Of a DNA stretch of 64,000 bases, positions 16,682 to 25,646 are shown piece after piece. Numbering within the stretch: position 1 is the stretch's first letter; each line of letters opens with the position of its first letter. Location: contig NZ_FNHW01000003.1 in the NCBI RefSeq assembly GCF_900103485.1, positions 124,001-188,000 of the forward strand, written 5' to 3'. The notes beneath the pieces were generated by a model. It made no database searches. It had not been told where the DNA came from and saw nothing but the letters and a program-made list of their open reading frames with translations. This stretch comes from Fictibacillus solisalsi. GTDB lineage: Bacteria > Bacillota > Bacilli > Bacillales > Fictibacillaceae. The position numbers were made by a program, and so were the translations under genes.

Positions 16682-17782
16682 ATGTTTGAAAAAATATCGC
16701 AGCATGAACAAGTTGTATTCTGCAATGATCCGGCTAGCGGGTTAAAAGCAATCATCGCCATACATAATACCACGCTTGGGCCGGCTCTGGGGGGGTGCAG
16801 AATGCGGCCGTATAAATCCACAGATGAAGCACTTGAGGATGTACTCCGGCTGTCCCGTGGCATGACCTATAAATGCGCAGGAGCCGACGTCGATTTCGGC
16901 GGAGGAAAGTCGGTCATCATCGGAGATCCTACAACCGATAAATCTCCCGCCCTGTTCCGGGCGTTTGGCCAGTTCGTAGATTCATTGAATGGAAGGTTTT
17001 ATACCGGCACAGATATGGGGACAACGCCGTCGGATTTTGTGCATGCATTAAAGGAAACCGAATGTATTGTCGGAGTGCCGGATGAATACGGGGGAAGCGG
17101 TGATTCTTCTGTTCCGACAGCCCAGGGTGTTATTTACGGATTAAGAGCCACCTTGCAGAGCCTTCTTGGAACCGAGGATCTCTCCGAAATGTCCTACAGT
17201 ATCCAGGGACTGGGAAAGGTTGGATATAAAGTGGCTGAGCAGCTGATAGCGGCAGGCGCCCGGGTCTATGTAACCGACATTAATCCGCAGGCAGAAAAAA
17301 GCATTGTGGAGCGGGCCGAACTTCTTCCCGGAAGCGTGGTAGTGGTTGAGGGGAACGAAATCTACGGAGTGGATGCGGATATTTTTGTTCCCTGTGCGCT
17401 CGGGGGTGTCGTGAATGACGAGACCATTGACAGGCTGAAGGTTAAAGCGGTAGTGGGGAGTGCGAACAACCAGCTGCTTGAAGATAAACACGGAATCTAC
17501 CTCCAGCAAAAAGGGATTCTGTACGGACCGGATTATATCGTGAACGCAGGAGGGCTGATCCAGGTAGCCGATGAACTGTACGGGCCGAACAAAGCGCGCG
17601 TGCTGAATCAGACAAAGGCCATCTATGACTCTCTTCTTGAAATCTATAAACAAAGCAGGGAGCTGAATCTTTCAACCATGGAAGCAGCAAATCGTTTTTG
17701 CGAAGACCGGATCGAGCAGAGAAAGAAGCGAAACAGTTTCTTTTCCCATCATAAGCGGCCAAAGTGGAGTGTCAGGCATTAG
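16682..17782 (+). CDS. Phenylalanine dehydrogenase (Glu/Leu/Phe/Val dehydrogenase family)
   Basis: NAD-dependent oxidative deamination of L-Phe to phenylpyruvate is the likely reaction. Seen: substrate-binding Lys64 (GMTYK), catalytic Lys76 (FGGGK), Asp111, and GLGKVG at 176-181. Two positions that separate PheDH from LeuDH read as in PheDH: Gly109 (YTGTDMGT; LeuDH has Ala) and Leu292 ([10 protein letters not shown]; LeuDH has Val), and [11 protein letters not shown] replaces the LeuDH version. The C-terminus NSFF...KPKW also matches Bacillus PheDH as I recall it. 366 residues. RBS GGGGGGAG. Leu or Val activity cannot be excluded. Confidence 0.8.
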   Translation: MFEKISQHEQVVFCNDPASGLKAIIAIHNTTLGPALGGCRMRPYKSTDEALEDVLRLSRGMTYKCAGADVDFGGGKSVIIGDPTTDKSPALFRAFGQFVDSLNGRFYTGTDMGTTPSDFVHALKETECIVGVPDEYGGSGDSSVPTAQGVIYGLRATLQSLLGTEDLSEMSYSIQGLGKVGYKVAEQLIAAGARVYVTDINPQAEKSIVERAELLPGSVVVVEGNEIYGVDADIFVPCALGGVVNDETIDRLKVKAVVGSANNQLLEDKHGIYLQQKGILYGPDYIVNAGGLIQVADELYGPNKARVLNQTKAIYDSLLEIYKQSRELNLSTMEAANRFCEDRIEQRKKRNSFFSHHKRPKWSVRH

Positions 17783-17810
17783 AAGATCCTAAAACCGAGG
17801 AGGAGCTAAC

Positions 17811-18872
17811 ATGGAGAACCAATTTCCAAAAAAACAAATTCTGAATGAAGATGGCGTAGTGGTGGACGATGTCTATAAAAGCATGCTGGACGAGAGCCTT
17901 GTAAAAACACTGTATACGAAAATGCTGAGAGCACGGCTGTTCGATCGAAAGGGTGTCAATCTTCAGCGTCAGGGGCGCATCGGCACCTATGTTCCTTTTG
18001 AGGGCCAGGAAGCGGCGCAGATCGGCAGTTCGATGGCAATGGAGGAAGGAGACTGGATGTTTCCGACCTATCGTGATCATGGGGCTACCTTAACGTTTGG
18101 CCATTCGTTAAAGAATGTGCTTTTGTATTGGAAAGGACGCCAGGAAGGCTGTATCCCTCCAGAGGGAAAAAAGATTTTTCCTCCTGCTGTGCCCATCGCT
18201 TCCCAGTTGCTCCACGCTGCAGGAGCGGCATGGGCTGAAAAAATGAAAGGAACGGACCGTGCCTCCATCGTTTATTTTGGGGATGGCGCTACATCTGAGG
18301 GCGACTTTCATGAAGGTTTGAATTTTGCCAGTGTGTTTAACATTCCGGTGGTCTTTTTTAACCAGAATAACGGGTATGCCATATCAATTCCGGTTGAAAA
18401 ACAAATGAAATCCAAAACAATCGCTCAAAAGGCAGTCGGGTATGATATCGAAGGCATCAGGCTGGATGGAAATGATGTGTTTGCGGTTTATTTCCATACG
18501 AAAGCAGCGGTGGAGAAGGCCCGTTCAGGCGGTGGTCCGACGCTGATTGAAGCGGTTACCTGGAGATATGGAGCTCATACAACAGCAGACGATCCGTCCA
18601 AATACAGAGACCAGGATGAAAGTATGATCCGTCGTGAAACCACGGATCCTCTTGCTCGTCTTGAGAAGTATATGCAGCAGGAAGGCATCTGGGATTCTTC
18701 ATGGCAGAAACAGCTGGAACAAGACATTACTCTGGAAATTGAAGCCTCGGTACATGAAATGGAGAACGAACAGCCACCGCATGTGAATGATATGTTTGAC
18801 CATGTGTTTGCCGAAAATCCATGGCCCATTGAGGACCAAAAAGAAGCATATGCACTTGTGAGGGGGGAATAG
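17811..18872 (+). CDS. 2-oxoacid dehydrogenase E1 component, alpha subunit
   Basis: Thiamine-diphosphate-dependent decarboxylase subunit. Seen: the ThDP motif GDGATSEGDFHEGLNFA...NQNN (start near residue 158), FPTYRDHG, and RYGAHTTADDPSKYR with the phospho-loop-like segment. 353 residues. The sequence resembles Gram-positive PDH E1 alpha. Because it directly follows the PheDH-type gene (28 bases) and a housekeeping PDH would be expected elsewhere, phenylpyruvate and branched 2-oxoacids are candidate substrates. RBS GAGGAGG. Confidence 0.82.
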   Translation: MENQFPKKQILNEDGVVVDDVYKSMLDESLVKTLYTKMLRARLFDRKGVNLQRQGRIGTYVPFEGQEAAQIGSSMAMEEGDWMFPTYRDHGATLTFGHSLKNVLLYWKGRQEGCIPPEGKKIFPPAVPIASQLLHAAGAAWAEKMKGTDRASIVYFGDGATSEGDFHEGLNFASVFNIPVVFFNQNNGYAISIPVEKQMKSKTIAQKAVGYDIEGIRLDGNDVFAVYFHTKAAVEKARSGGGPTLIEAVTWRYGAHTTADDPSKYRDQDESMIRRETTDPLARLEKYMQQEGIWDSSWQKQLEQDITLEIEASVHEMENEQPPHVNDMFDHVFAENPWPIEDQKEAYALVRGE

Positions 18873-18873
18873 C

Positions 18874-19872
18874 ATGGCGACAGCAGCAGTTGGCACAAAG
18901 AAACTGACACTTGTTCAAGCAGTTACCGATGGACTGAGAACCATGTTGAGAGAAAGTGAAAATGTGATTGTTCTCGGTGAGGATGTCGGACGAAATGGAG
19001 GAGTATTCCGGGCAACCGACGGTTTGATGGAAGAGTTTGGGGATCAGCGCATTATCGATACGCCGCTCGCCGAGTCTGGCATTATTGGAACCTCGATCGG
19101 CCTTGCCATGAACGGATTCCGGCCGGTTGCCGAAATGCAGTTTCTTGGATTCGTCTATCCGGCATTTAACCAGATTATGACGCATGCATCCAGAATACGC
19201 TCCAGAACGCTCGGAGCATTTACCGTTCCCCTGGTCATCCGTGCGCCATTTGGTGCCGGAGTACGTGCGCCGGAAATTCATTCAGATTCGGTTGAAGCCC
19301 TGTTTACGCACATGCCGGGCATCAAGGTTGTGGTGCCGTCCAATCCATATGACGCGAAAGGGCTGCTCATTGCGAGCATCGAAGACCCTGACCCGGTTCT
19401 TTTTCTGGAGCCGATGAGATGTTACAGAAGTTCAAAGATGGACGTACCCGAAAGCAAATATACCGTTGAAATCGGAAAAGGCCGCGTGATGAAGGAGGGG
19501 GAACACGTCACCCTTTTGACCTATGGCGCCATGGTTGACGCTTCTTTAAAAGCGGCGAACGAAGCTGAAAGCAAAGGGATCAGCGTGGAGGTTATCGATC
19601 TGCGGACACTGTATCCGCTGGACAAAGAATTGATTGCCCGGAGTGTTCAGAAGACGGGGAGAACGGTCATTGTCCATGAAGCCCCATCCACCGGCGGTCT
19701 GGGGGACACTCTCATTTCGCTCATCAATGACACGTCTTTCTTATACATGAAGGCGCCTGTCGAGAGGGTTACCGGGTTCGACACACCTGTGCCGATGTTT
19801 GCACTGGAAGATCATTACCTTCCCAATGCAGCAAGAATTACATCTGCAATTCATAAAGTGATCAACTTTTAG
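18874..19872 (+). CDS. 2-oxoacid dehydrogenase E1 component, beta subunit
   Basis: Partner of the alpha subunit. Seen: transketolase-like pyrimidine-binding domain with VLGEDVGRNGGVFRAT near residue 30 and DTPLAESGIIGTSIG, then a C-terminal domain with HEAPSTGGLG and EDHYLPN. 332 residues, family norm. The gene starts one base after the alpha stop, with GAGGGGG overlapping the end of the alpha gene as RBS. Confidence 0.88.
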   Translation: MATAAVGTKKLTLVQAVTDGLRTMLRESENVIVLGEDVGRNGGVFRATDGLMEEFGDQRIIDTPLAESGIIGTSIGLAMNGFRPVAEMQFLGFVYPAFNQIMTHASRIRSRTLGAFTVPLVIRAPFGAGVRAPEIHSDSVEALFTHMPGIKVVVPSNPYDAKGLLIASIEDPDPVLFLEPMRCYRSSKMDVPESKYTVEIGKGRVMKEGEHVTLLTYGAMVDASLKAANEAESKGISVEVIDLRTLYPLDKELIARSVQKTGRTVIVHEAPSTGGLGDTLISLINDTSFLYMKAPVERVTGFDTPVPMFALEDHYLPNAARITSAIHKVINF

Positions 19873-19884
19873 GAGGGCTTGTTT

Positions 19885-21126
19885 ATGGTGGAAGTAAAGC
19901 TGCACGATATAGGTGAAGGTATGCATGAGGGTGAAATTCTGCACTTTTTTGTCAAAACGGGGGACGTGGTTTCCATTGACCAGCCTCTGGTTGAAGTCCA
20001 GACCGACAAGGTAACCGCAGAGCTTCCATCCCCTGTGGCAGGAAAAGTAACCGACATTTTTGTAAAGGAAGGAGAAACCGTTACTGTTGGAACGGTTCTG
20101 CTCTGTCTTGAAAGTGAAGGAGGATCCGCTGTTCCCCACACGCTGAAATCACAGGAACCTTTAATGGAAGCTGAAGCGGACAGCAGCCCTGCCAATCGGC
20201 AAGCATCTCTGACCATGCTTACCAAACGGGTGCTTGCCGCTCCCTATACCCGAAAAGTGGCAAGGGACCACGGCGTGGACATTGAGCAGATTACCGGAAC
20301 AGGACCAGCAGGGCGGATCACGGAGGAAGATGTTCTCCGTTACGTCAAGGGAACCGGGACTTCCATAAGAAAAGAACAGCCGGTTGCCCAAGCTATAAAG
20401 AAAGAAGGCTCTGCGGGCCAGACGGAAGAGATCCCATTCAGGGGACGCAGGAAGCAAATTGCCAAAAAGATGACGCAGTCCCTGTTTACGATCCCCCATG
20501 TGACGCACTTTGAAGAAGTGGATATGACGAAGGTGCTGGATCTGAAAAAGCAGCTTAAAATGCTGGATCCTGCCAACAGCAAAGGTTTTACGGTTTCTGT
20601 TGCCTCTTTTTTCATAAAGGCAATTCAGCTGGCACTTGCCGACTTCCCAATCTTTAACAGTAAATTGGATGAAGAAAAGGAAGTCATCCGGCTTGAAAAG
20701 CAGGTGAACATCGGAATTGCGACCGATGCAGAAGATGGGCTGATTGTCCCGGTCATTAAAAATGTCGAACGCCGTTCCATAAAGGACATCAACCGTGACA
20801 TGAAAGAGAAAATCACAAAAGCAAAAGAAGGAACGCTAACGAGGGAAGACCTCACAGGCGGGACGTTTACCATTTCCAACGTAGGACCGCTTGGCAGCAT
20901 GGGGGCAACACCGATCATTAACGCTCCGGAGGTCGCTTTAATGGCTTTTCATAAAACAAAGAAAATGCCGGTCGTTATCCAAGATGAAATCCAAATCCGT
21001 TCAGTCATGAATGTGTCCATGTCCTTTGACCACCGTGTGGCCGACGGGGCAACAGCAGTACAATTTACAAACCGGTTCAAGGAACTGATAGAAAATCCTT
21101 CGGTTATGGTATTGGAGCTGATATAA
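19885..21126 (+). CDS. 2-oxoacid dehydrogenase E2 (dihydrolipoamide acyltransferase)
   Basis: Core acyltransferase. Seen in order: one lipoyl domain (about 1-75) with the lipoylated Lys42 in TDKV, a peripheral-subunit-binding domain near 115-150 (TRKVARDHGVDIEQITGTG), and the catalytic domain with the His of DHRVADG near residue 383. ATG 19885 is chosen because AGGAGGG (19871-19877) is seven bases upstream; TTG 19879 is too close. 413 residues. A single lipoyl domain is as in branched-chain-type E2. Confidence 0.88.
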   Translation: MVEVKLHDIGEGMHEGEILHFFVKTGDVVSIDQPLVEVQTDKVTAELPSPVAGKVTDIFVKEGETVTVGTVLLCLESEGGSAVPHTLKSQEPLMEAEADSSPANRQASLTMLTKRVLAAPYTRKVARDHGVDIEQITGTGPAGRITEEDVLRYVKGTGTSIRKEQPVAQAIKKEGSAGQTEEIPFRGRRKQIAKKMTQSLFTIPHVTHFEEVDMTKVLDLKKQLKMLDPANSKGFTVSVASFFIKAIQLALADFPIFNSKLDEEKEVIRLEKQVNIGIATDAEDGLIVPVIKNVERRSIKDINRDMKEKITKAKEGTLTREDLTGGTFTISNVGPLGSMGATPIINAPEVALMAFHKTKKMPVVIQDEIQIRSVMNVSMSFDHRVADGATAVQFTNRFKELIENPSVMVLELI

Positions 21127-21127
21127 G

Positions 21128-22561
21128 ATGGTGGTAGGTGAATTTGTCCAAAAAAGGCAGCTGATTATCGTGGGCGGAGGGCCGGGTGGCTACAACGCGG
21201 CCATCCGTGCTGCACAGTTAGGGCTGGAAGTGACCCTTATTGAAAAAGATGACCTTGGCGGTGTCTGCCTCAATACAGGATGCATTCCTTCCAAGGCTCT
21301 GACTCACGCGGCTGCGCAATATGCCGCCATGCCCCATCTAAAGGAAATGGGGATACAGACAGAGGCAACACGGTTTGAATGGCCGCTGTTTATCAAGTAT
21401 CAAAAGAAAACAGTTGCCGGTCTGCAAAAAGGTGTTGAAGCTCTTTTTAAGGCAAACAAAATCGAAGTGATCAAAGGAACCGCAACGTTTATGTCCGAGA
21501 ATCGGATTGGAGTGGATTCCGGCCATCATTATGAAATGTATCAGTATGAAAATGCCCTTGTTGCAACAGGGGCCAAGCCGGTAATGCCTCCTGGAATCAG
21601 CCGGGCTGAAGGGAAAATCATATACGCGGAGGAACTTAGAAACCTAAACCGGGTTCCAGGGCATCTCGTAGTATGCGGTTCGGATTATATCGCCATAGAG
21701 ACGGCTATGGCTTTCCGTAATTTAGGGGCACACGTATCCCTGATCTGCAGTGATGATACGTTTGGGCTTGATGAATCTATTGCCAGGGAGCTTCAAAGGA
21801 TATACAAAAAAGCGAAAATTAAACTTTTTAAAAATGCTGAGGTGCTTGAGGCTGAGGCAGGCATGGATGCGGTCGCCATCACGCTTCAAAGCGATAAGGA
21901 AAAGGTAACCGTGGATGCCGATGTATTGGTTTTTACCGATCAATATCGGCCGAACACAAATGAACTGGGTCTTGAATTTATCAAGGTTCATATGGATGAT
22001 GAGGGATATATCTTAGTCAATGAATATGGAGAAACCAGTGTCCCCGAAGTTTATGCTGCTGGAGACTGCACCATCGGTATGAGGCTTGCCAGTAAGGCGA
22101 TTAAGCAGGGGAAGGTGGCTGCCGAACATATTGCCGGGTTGAGCTCTGCATACAGCCTGGCCCTTGTCCCGCATGTTATTCACAGCACACCTCCCATCGC
22201 AACTGTTGGATTGACGGAAAAGGAAGCGAGAGAGCAGGGATTTGAGATCAAGACGGGCCAGTTCGCCATGGGTGGCAACGGGTTTGCCAGTCTTAGCGGG
22301 CAAAAGGAGGGACTGGCTAAAATGGTTATAGATGCCAAAACAGACCTATTGCTTGGAGTGCACATGATGGGTGCGGGAGCGGCTGAAATGATCAGCACGG
22401 GTACACTGGCATTGGAAATGGCGGCCCGGGAAGAAGATCTTTCGTATCCCGTCTATGCTCATCCATCATTGAGCGAAACTTGGCTTGAAGCGGTTGAACA
22501 GGCAACGGGGAGAGCCATCCATTTGCCTCCATCACGCAAAAAAGAAACCGCAACGTCTTAA
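21128..22561 (+). CDS. lpdA: Dihydrolipoyl dehydrogenase (E3)
   Basis: Flavoprotein that reoxidises the lipoyl arms of E2. Seen: FAD motif GGGPGGYNAA at 16-25, redox disulfide Cys47/Cys52 in CLNTGCIPSK, a weaker NAD-binding centre (VVCGSDYIAIETA), AAGDC near residue 310 and the C-terminal HPSLSE catalytic motif. 477 residues. Starts one base after E2. Note the usual GxGxxG of the NAD site reads GSDYIA, which is unusual and may affect cofactor binding. Confidence 0.88.
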   Translation: MVVGEFVQKRQLIIVGGGPGGYNAAIRAAQLGLEVTLIEKDDLGGVCLNTGCIPSKALTHAAAQYAAMPHLKEMGIQTEATRFEWPLFIKYQKKTVAGLQKGVEALFKANKIEVIKGTATFMSENRIGVDSGHHYEMYQYENALVATGAKPVMPPGISRAEGKIIYAEELRNLNRVPGHLVVCGSDYIAIETAMAFRNLGAHVSLICSDDTFGLDESIARELQRIYKKAKIKLFKNAEVLEAEAGMDAVAITLQSDKEKVTVDADVLVFTDQYRPNTNELGLEFIKVHMDDEGYILVNEYGETSVPEVYAAGDCTIGMRLASKAIKQGKVAAEHIAGLSSAYSLALVPHVIHSTPPIATVGLTEKEAREQGFEIKTGQFAMGGNGFASLSGQKEGLAKMVIDAKTDLLLGVHMMGAGAAEMISTGTLALEMAAREEDLSYPVYAHPSLSETWLEAVEQATGRAIHLPPSRKKETATS

Positions 22562-22568
22562 AATTTGC

Positions 22569-22620
22569 AACGGCACCCCGAAAGTTAGCATTGCTAACTT
22601 CCGGGGTGCCGTTCCTTTTT
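22569..22620 (+). terminator. Strong terminator after the oxoacid dehydrogenase operon
   Basis: A long stem, AACGGCACCCCG with GAAAGTTAGC and its complement ending GGGGTGCCGTT, around a short loop, then CCTTTTT. It marks the end of the aromatic island. Confidence 0.9.
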
Positions 22621-22660
22621 AGAATGCTTCCTGGCGAAAAGACCGCAGGGCTCTGTACCA

Positions 22661-23221
22661 TTATGCCCTTGGATACGGATAATAGATCATCATGATCAAT
22701 TTGGCAGGGGTGTCGCCATGGTTTTGATAACAGTGCGAGAAGTTGGCGGCGAATCGCAAATTTTCACCGGCTGATAATGTGAAGGTATTTTCGTGAACAG
22801 TCAGTGCAAAGCTGCCTTCTTCGACTAACAGGTATTCTTCCACACCATCTGGGTGAGCTTCAGAAGAATAACTGCAGCCGGGAAGTAGCTCCAATGAGTA
22901 AATTTCAAACGATTTCCCCCGCTCAACAGGGAAAAGTGGACGGACGAGAAAGGTGCCGCTGGCATCGGCAATCGGATCGATTTCGTTCGTAATGACCTTT
23001 TTTATGGAAGGCTGCTCTTCTTCAACAAAGGAGCTGAAAGATACTCCAAACCCATTCGCAATTTTCCATAACGTACTTACTGTCGGGTTGGATTCTCCAC
23101 GTTCGATCTGGCTCAGCATAGGCTTAGATACGCCGGTTGCCTGGGCGGCCTGGTCCAGGCTCCAGCTTCGCTGCCCTCGCATAACTTTTAATCTTTTACC
23201 TATAATTTCAGTTAAATTCAT
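22661..23221 (-). CDS. XRE-family regulator with C-terminal cupin
   Basis: DNA-binding regulator of 187 residues. Seen: HTH_3 domain (about 5-60) with LDQAAQATGVSKPMLSQIE and NPTVSTLWKIA, then a cupin_2 domain (about 105-180) with SSEAHPDGVEEYLLVEEG. I start it at the ATG at 23221 since the residues upstream are not domain-like. It is divergent from azlCD, an arrangement common for XRE-cupin regulators of AzlCD exporters, so it probably controls them. Ligand unknown. Confidence 0.83.
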   Translation of the reverse strand: MNLTEIIGKRLKVMRGQRSWSLDQAAQATGVSKPMLSQIERGESNPTVSTLWKIANGFGVSFSSFVEEEQPSIKKVITNEIDPIADASGTFLVRPLFPVERGKSFEIYSLELLPGCSYSSEAHPDGVEEYLLVEEGSFALTVHENTFTLSAGENLRFAANFSHCYQNHGDTPAKLIMMIYYPYPRA

Positions 23222-23278
23222 ATGAAAAATTGCTCCTTGTGTAATTGTTTTACATAACATACAATGTGTATAATATAA

Positions 23279-23295
23279 CATATTATTCTGAATAA
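23279..23295. promoter_or_regulatory. Palindrome TTATTCTGAATAA in the azlC upstream region
   Basis: TTATTCTGAATAA is a perfect dyad about the central T, in the intergenic space between the regulator and azlC and just upstream of its RBS. It matches 10 of 15 positions of the CodY box, weak but fitting for a branched-chain amino-acid transporter. It could equally be the XRE-cupin operator. Confidence 0.35.
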
Positions 23296-23321
23296 AGTGA
23301 ACAAAAGGAGTGTTCTTCATC

Positions 23322-24041
23322 ATGATCCCGATTCCTGCTATTTCAGCTGCAAATCATGATTTTAAGAGAGGAATCCAAGCGGGACTGTCCATTGCCATCG
23401 GTTATTTGCCTATTGCTTTTACATATGGTCTGCTGGCAAAGTCAAGTGGATTGTCACTGCTTGAAACGGTTGGGATGAGCATAATCGTTTTTGCAGGAGC
23501 ATCCCAATATATTGCTCTTTCCATGATTGCAGCGGGTACAGGTGCTTTTGAAATCATTATCACTGCTTTTATCATGAACATCCGCCACTTGCTGATGAGT
23601 GCTTCGCTGAACGAGAAAATGGAAGAGGATGCGAAGTGGAGAAAAGCCATTTACGGCTTCCTCATTACAGATGAGACCTTTTCTGTCGCAGCAACACGGA
23701 CTGAAAGGAAACTTGCTTCTTCCTTTATGCTGGGTCTCGGATTAACAGCCTATGGAAGCTGGGTAATCAATTCAGGCATCGGATACCTGATCGGAGCAGG
23801 ACTGCCGGAAACCATTCAGGCCGGAATGGCGGTTGCATTATATGCCATGTTTATCGGCCTTCTTGTTCCATCTGCCAAAAAATCCAGCAAGGTCATACTG
23901 CTGGCAGGTACAGCTGCTCTGTTGAATTCGCTGTTTTCACTGTATGAGCCGCTGTCAGGAGGATGGGGAATTATTCTATCCACCATTATTTCGGCAGCCG
24001 GCATTGAGTTTTTGATGAAGGAGGAAGCCCATGGAAACTAA
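23322..24041 (+). CDS. azlC: AzlC-family branched-chain amino-acid exporter, large subunit
   Basis: Membrane protein that with AzlD exports branched-chain amino acids or analogues. Seen: several hydrophobic helices, YLPIAFTYGLLAKSSGLS near the N-terminus and the ASQYIALSMIAAGT segment of the family; 239 residues from ATG 23322, which follows AAAGGAG (23304-23310). The GTG at 23310 overlaps that RBS and is unlikely. Overlaps azlD by 11 bases. Confidence 0.85.
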   Translation: MIPIPAISAANHDFKRGIQAGLSIAIGYLPIAFTYGLLAKSSGLSLLETVGMSIIVFAGASQYIALSMIAAGTGAFEIIITAFIMNIRHLLMSASLNEKMEEDAKWRKAIYGFLITDETFSVAATRTERKLASSFMLGLGLTAYGSWVINSGIGYLIGAGLPETIQAGMAVALYAMFIGLLVPSAKKSSKVILLAGTAALLNSLFSLYEPLSGGWGIILSTIISAAGIEFLMKEEAHGN

Positions 24042-24342
24042 TTTGCTCTGGATGATTGCCGGAATGGGGGTGGTCACCTATCTTCCGCGTGTGCTCCCGC
24101 TTATTTCCCTGGATACGGCCGTTATCCCCCGGAAATGGCAAAGCATCCTGAAGAATGTTCCATTTGCCATTCTTGGGGCCTTGATTTTTCCCGGAATCCT
24201 GCACATCAATGAAGGAAGCGTGTGGTATGGCATTGTAGGAGCCGGTGTAGCGTTGCTTTCTTCATGGCTGAACTGGAACATCATTCTCGTGGTCCTAAGC
24301 TCGGTGTTGGCCGTAAGCCTCTTCTCTTTTTTGGGATTATAA
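24031..24342 (+). CDS. azlD: AzlD-family small membrane subunit
   Basis: 103-residue partner of AzlC. Seen: three to four hydrophobic segments and the family motif TYLPRVLPL near residue 17, with LKNVPFAILGALIFPGIL. ATG 24031 is preceded by AAGGAGGAAG inside azlC, so translation is coupled. Confidence 0.85.
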   Translation: METNLLWMIAGMGVVTYLPRVLPLISLDTAVIPRKWQSILKNVPFAILGALIFPGILHINEGSVWYGIVGAGVALLSSWLNWNIILVVLSSVLAVSLFSFLGL

Positions 24343-24422
24343 CATAAATTTACAGATGGTTAAGGTTTTCTTTCCTCAATCATTATGATAATATTAATGC
24401 CCAAACGATAGAGGGGATTCAA

Positions 24423-24557
24423 ATGTATCTTCATATGATTCGCTTTGCTTTAATCGGTTTGTTTTCAATGACAGCAGCTTCCCTCATGTTGTTTCAGTCT
24501 CTGGAAGTTTTTCACGCCTTCTTGGACATTTTTACAGGTTTTTTTCATAGAGATTAA
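24423..24557 (+). CDS. Small hydrophobic protein, 44 residues, function unknown
   Basis: Short frame starting MYLHMIRFALIGLF and ending in HRD, with one hydrophobic segment of about 20 residues and a Phe-rich tail. Support: GAGGGG eight to nine bases before the ATG, an A/T-rich promoter-like stretch upstream and an intrinsic terminator seven bases after the stop. I do not recognise the family. Likely a single-span membrane peptide. Confidence 0.55.
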   Translation: MYLHMIRFALIGLFSMTAASLMLFQSLEVFHAFLDIFTGFFHRD

Positions 24558-24563
24558 AGGGTA

Positions 24564-24588
24564 AAGAGCTATACTTAGCTCTTTTTTT
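24564..24588 (+). terminator. Terminator after the 44-residue gene
   Basis: AAGAGCT and AGCTCTT flank a six-base loop, followed by TTTTTTT. Confidence 0.85.
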
Positions 24589-24640
24589 ATGAAAAAGGGC
24601 ACACTGAAAAGGAAAGACGGAGATAAAGGATGATTTTTAA

Positions 24641-25516
24641 ATGAAACTTATAGCAATAGATATGGATGGAACACTTGTCAGCAAACAACTGAAGGTTACT
24701 AAAGCAAACAAGGAAGCTATTCAAAAGGCCCGTGAAAAAGGGCATATGGTGGTTATTGCAACGGGGAGATCCTTTGATGAAGCACGTTACACACTGGGTG
24801 AAGCAGAGTTGCATCTTCCGCTGATTTGTGTGAACGGAGCGGAAATTCGTAATGAGAAATGGGAGAAAGTCACCAGTATTCCTATTCCGTTCAGGCAATA
24901 TTTTAATGTGGAAAAAGCGCTGCGCGCAAACAATATTTATTATGAGGTCTATACCAGTGAGGGAACCTATACCGACAACCGTGAGAAGGCCTTTAAAGTG
25001 ATGAAGGATATCGTGCTCACCTCCAATCCGGATGCGACAGAAGACGATGTGCATAAAGCAGCATTGCGCCGTTTTAAGCTTGGGACGGTCAAGTATATCC
25101 GTGATTACGATCTCTTGATGGAAAAAGAAGGCCTTGAAATTTATAAAGTTCTCGCGTTTTCCAGCGAACCGGAAAAAGTGGCCAATTCGGTTGAAAGATT
25201 GAAACAGATTGATCATCTTGCCGTTAGTTCTTCCGCCAACAACAACCTTGAAATTACCAACGCAGATGCGCAAAAAGGAGTTGCACTCGAAAAATTCGCG
25301 AAGCTGAATAACATCAGCCTGGAAGACACAATGGCCATCGGCGATAATTATAATGATGTTTCCATGCTTGAAAAGGTGGGCATCAGCGTTGCCATGGGTA
25401 ATGCCTATGATGAAATCAAGAATATCGCCAAATTCGTGACCAAGACAAATGACGAAAGCGGCGTCGCCTATGCCATTGAAAATTATCTCGAAGAACGGAA
25501 AACGAGCCTGGCTTAA
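24641..25516 (+). CDS. Cof-type HAD-IIB hydrolase
   Basis: Cytosolic sugar-phosphate or flavin-phosphate phosphatase family. Seen: nucleophile motif DMDGTL at residues 7-12, a Cof-type cap domain, and motif IV GDNYNDVSML near residue 235. 291 residues. Substrate cannot be told. RBS AAAGGATG lies before ATG 24641. A 310-codon open frame on the opposite strand is a codon-bias shadow. Confidence 0.85.
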   Translation: MKLIAIDMDGTLVSKQLKVTKANKEAIQKAREKGHMVVIATGRSFDEARYTLGEAELHLPLICVNGAEIRNEKWEKVTSIPIPFRQYFNVEKALRANNIYYEVYTSEGTYTDNREKAFKVMKDIVLTSNPDATEDDVHKAALRRFKLGTVKYIRDYDLLMEKEGLEIYKVLAFSSEPEKVANSVERLKQIDHLAVSSSANNNLEITNADAQKGVALEKFAKLNNISLEDTMAIGDNYNDVSMLEKVGISVAMGNAYDEIKNIAKFVTKTNDESGVAYAIENYLEERKTSLA

Positions 25517-25558
25517 CATGCCGGGTTTTTTTGTGTTGTAATCCGAACGTTACACACT

Positions 25559-25586
25559 TTTACAGTTTATTTACTTCGTCTTCAAT
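25559..25586 (+). promoter_or_regulatory. Possible PhoP box before glpQ
   Basis: TTTACA (25559), TTTACT (25570) and TTCAAT (25581) are spaced 11 bases apart, as in Bacillus Pho boxes (TTHAYA repeats with five-base gaps). GlpQ is a phosphate-scavenging enzyme, so phosphate control is plausible; the third repeat is poor. Confidence 0.35.
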
Positions 25587-25646
25587 CAGGCTTAATACTC
25601 CCTTGATACGCTTTTCTCAGTTGGAAAAGCGGAAGGGGAGAGAAAA

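Noticed and set aside
17811-22561. Housekeeping pyruvate dehydrogenase operon
   Set aside because: The subunits resemble PDH, but direct linkage to a PheDH-type gene with a cre site and to the paa island makes a catabolic complex more likely. I keep PDH or acetoin dehydrogenase as an alternative in the entries.
24587-25519. 310-codon open frame on the minus strand opposite the Cof-type hydrolase gene
   Set aside because: It is fully antisense to a gene with clear HAD motifs, has no RBS, and its translation looks like low-complexity reverse-strand sequence.
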